Shown here piece by piece: positions 62,382 through 64,000 of a DNA stretch of 64,000 nt. The DNA is taken from the NCBI RefSeq assembly GCF_002835465.1, contig NZ_PIZM01000009.1:62001-126000 (forward strand), given 5' to 3'. Origin of the DNA: Psychromonas sp. psych-6C06. GTDB lineage: Bacteria; Pseudomonadota; Gammaproteobacteria; Enterobacterales; Psychromonadaceae. Within the stretch, counting starts at the first letter, position 1. Each line of letters begins with the position of its first letter. The notes under the pieces were generated by a model that had not been told where the DNA came from, searched no databases, and worked only from the letters and a program-made list of their open reading frames with translations. The position numbers and the translations under genes were made by a program.

Positions 62382-63566
62382 TTAATTTTTTAATAACGTT
62401 TCTAAACATTGCTCTTTAATACCGTAAAATGCTTTTATCGATGCAATTTGTGCAAGGATCGCACTGTTATCACGAGGCTGTTTACGTTTTTGCGCTAAAA
62501 TCATTTTATTCTTACTGGTGTGCTCTAAAGAGATAAATTCAAATACCTGTGTATCGTAGCCATTAGCTTCAAGTAATAGAGCGCGTAATCCATCGGTAAC
62601 CATTTCAGCTTCTTGTCCCATATGAATACCATGTTGTAATAAAGGTGCAAGCATTTCTGGGCTTTTCATCTGTGGGCGAATTTGTTTATGGCAACAAGGT
62701 GAACACATAATAATTTCTGCACCAGTACGTATTCCCATGTGTAGGGCATAATCGGTCGCGATATCACAAGCATGTAAGGCAATCATGATATTAATACCTT
62801 GTGCCTTGAAATGTTGCACATCCCCCTGTTCAAACTTAATGCCTTGCAAAGCTAGTTTCTGTGCTGTGTTATTGCATAAGTCGACCAAATTTTGACGTAA
62901 CTCGACACCAGTTACTGCTGTTTCAACATTCAGTTTATCAACAAAGTAATCGTGTACTGCAAAGGTTAAATAAGCTTTACCTGAACCAAAATCAGCAATG
63001 TGTACTTTATTGTTATTAGCAAGGCCGGTGTTATCGATCGCACGTGATAATACCTCAATAAATTTATTAATTTGTTTCCACTTACGAGACATAGCGGGAA
63101 TGATGTTGCCACGGTTATCCGTCACACCGAGCTCTTTTAGATAGGGGCGGTCTTGTTCGACAAAACGATTTTTGTTGCGATCGTGGTGATTACTTTCCTG
63201 ACTGGTTTTATTTTTATTGGCATATTTTTTAGCCAACACTTTACCCTTTTTACTAACACTCAATTGCATCTCCCACTCATTTGATAATAAGTGTGCGTTG
63301 AAAAAGTGCGTACCTAATTCTGTGCTAAAAAAATCTGTTGCTTCACTAAGCGTTAAATTTTTAGTGACGTGGTTGGTTTTATACTCATATAAGAAGGACA
63401 GAAGTTGTTGCTCTTTTAACACCACTGGGCGAATTGTAATACGTTTTAGCTCAATTTCATCACCTTTGTATTTTGATAGTACGATACGGTGAAGTTGTTG
63501 ATGACTAAAAGCGTTATTGCAGGTTTGCAAAAACAGGTCAAATTCAGCGGTATTGATGATTGGCAT
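62382..63566 (-). CDS. SAM-dependent methyltransferase (Methyltransf_32-like)
   Basis: A 394-aa protein. The N-terminal 150 residues are family-specific. The methyltransferase core reads VHIADFGSGKAYLTFAVHDYF, then VTGVELRQNLVDLCN and GINIMIALHACDIATDYALH; IMCSPCCHKQIRP follows, and this LHACD...PCCHK pattern marks the Methyltransf_32 group. Relatives include eukaryotic GSTCD-like proteins; bacterial substrates, possibly RNA, are not established. Monocistronic. Confidence 0.88.
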   Translation of the reverse strand: MPIINTAEFDLFLQTCNNAFSHQQLHRIVLSKYKGDEIELKRITIRPVVLKEQQLLSFLYEYKTNHVTKNLTLSEATDFFSTELGTHFFNAHLLSNEWEMQLSVSKKGKVLAKKYANKNKTSQESNHHDRNKNRFVEQDRPYLKELGVTDNRGNIIPAMSRKWKQINKFIEVLSRAIDNTGLANNNKVHIADFGSGKAYLTFAVHDYFVDKLNVETAVTGVELRQNLVDLCNNTAQKLALQGIKFEQGDVQHFKAQGINIMIALHACDIATDYALHMGIRTGAEIIMCSPCCHKQIRPQMKSPEMLAPLLQHGIHMGQEAEMVTDGLRALLLEANGYDTQVFEFISLEHTSKNKMILAQKRKQPRDNSAILAQIASIKAFYGIKEQCLETLLKN

Positions 63567-63743
63567 AACAGTCTCTTTTGGTATTTTAAGCGCAGGTTAG
63601 CCACTATTCTACAGACAAATGTTTTGCAGATCCTTATTCATCTATGATTAATAAAAATGCTACGTAGGTAACTGAATAGAGGTTGATAAATAAGCAACTC
63701 TATCAAATCGCCCCTATACTTAAACAAAAAAGAGGGGATAGAT

Positions 63744-64000
63744 ATGCCAGAAGAGGAAACACTAGCAAAGGCTAATCGATCTTTTCGTTTTGCAGGGCTT
63801 ATTGTAAGTGCGATTAAAAAGCTTAGTCGCTCTGCAGTTTCCGTTGAAGGTACAGAAAAGTTGCGTGCCAATCCGACGTTATTTGTGGTGAACCACTTTA
63901 CCCGTTTTGAAACGGGTCTTCTGTTACATATTCTTTATAAACATAATGGCCAAATGGCGCATTCCTTAGCAGACAGTAATTTATTCAAGGGAAAATTAGG
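63744..64000 (+). CDS. Acyltransferase, PlsC-like (partial, 5' end)
   Basis: Runs off the right edge; about 85 residues are visible. It begins MPEEETLAKANRSFRFAGLI after AGAGGGGATAGAT. The segment TLFVVNHFTRFETGLLLHIL carries the HxxxxE/D active-site pattern of glycerolipid acyltransferases, with Glu in the acidic position. The remaining motifs lie outside the window, so the exact family (1-acylglycerol-3-phosphate or a larger fusion) is open. Confidence 0.75.
   Translation, partial: MPEEETLAKANRSFRFAGLIVSAIKKLSRSAVSVEGTEKLRANPTLFVVNHFTRFETGLLLHILYKHNGQMAHSLADSNLFKGKL

Overview
The window is AT-rich chromosomal DNA from a marine gammaproteobacterium. It most resembles Psychromonas or a close relative in the Alteromonadales/Vibrionales neighbourhood. 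That is inferred from the gene order trkH-trkA-rsmB-fmt-def facing lysM-dprA-smg-yrdD-tsaC, from the protein families present (Cti, TrhO, Smg, DUF2956, DUF1289, a CsrB RNA) and from protein lengths. No sequence search was possible, so the genus is not proven. No rRNA, tRNA, CRISPR array, prophage or intact insertion sequence was seen.

Layout. 1-9.7 kb: the 3' end of an unidentified gene, an HDOD protein, a chemoreceptor, a zinc-motif protein, a diguanylate cyclase, glmS, and a small membrane protein coupled to rmuC. 9.7-19.7 kb: a housekeeping block made of potassium uptake (trkH, trkA) and translation genes (rsmB, fmt, def), divergent from lysM, dprA, smg, yrdD-like and tsaC. 19.7-22 kb: a glutathione transferase and its divergent LysR regulator, then a CsrB-family regulatory RNA with about twenty GGA motifs. 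22-27.7 kb: trhO, an acetyltransferase, a GGGtGRT gene and a NifU/IscU-like gene behind a fluoride (crcB) riboswitch, then an SDR, an alpha/beta hydrolase and a Nudix gene. 27.9-33.4 kb: an OpgC-like membrane protein with a DUF2141 protein, a YtrA-type GntR/ABC operon, and an AraC-GyrI regulator. 33.5-36 kb: a bacterial voltage-gated-type cation channel, a lipoprotein, DUF3820 and an acetyltransferase.

36-41 kb holds a tight accessory-looking operon: a TetR regulator with twin operator-like palindromes, then a YHS-domain secreted protein, a DoxX-like membrane protein, two ATP-grasp proteins and an MFS permease. It looks like a small ligase-plus-exporter pathway of unknown product. 41-50 kb: a second chemoreceptor, dapB, DUF2956/DUF1289, the haem-containing fatty acid cis/trans isomerase cti, a second HDOD protein, yicC and an SPFH protein. 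50-64 kb: a complete 261-bp MITE with CTAG target duplication, a LysR/Old Yellow Enzyme pair, a small outer-membrane protein, a YdjM-type protein, fdhD with a YdeP-type molybdoenzyme, a MATE pump, a flavin reductase-like protein, a TraF_2 outer-membrane protein, a methyltransferase and the 5' end of an acyltransferase.

Main non-coding discoveries: (i) a fluoride riboswitch with a readable expression platform, controlling Fe-S-scaffold-like and GGGtGRT genes rather than an obvious fluoride exporter; (ii) the CsrB RNA; (iii) a MITE family with one intact copy, one internally deleted copy whose target site coincides with the stop codon of the TetR gene, and one relic; (iv) dprA, where the only good Shine-Dalgarno sequence points at an in-frame ATT.
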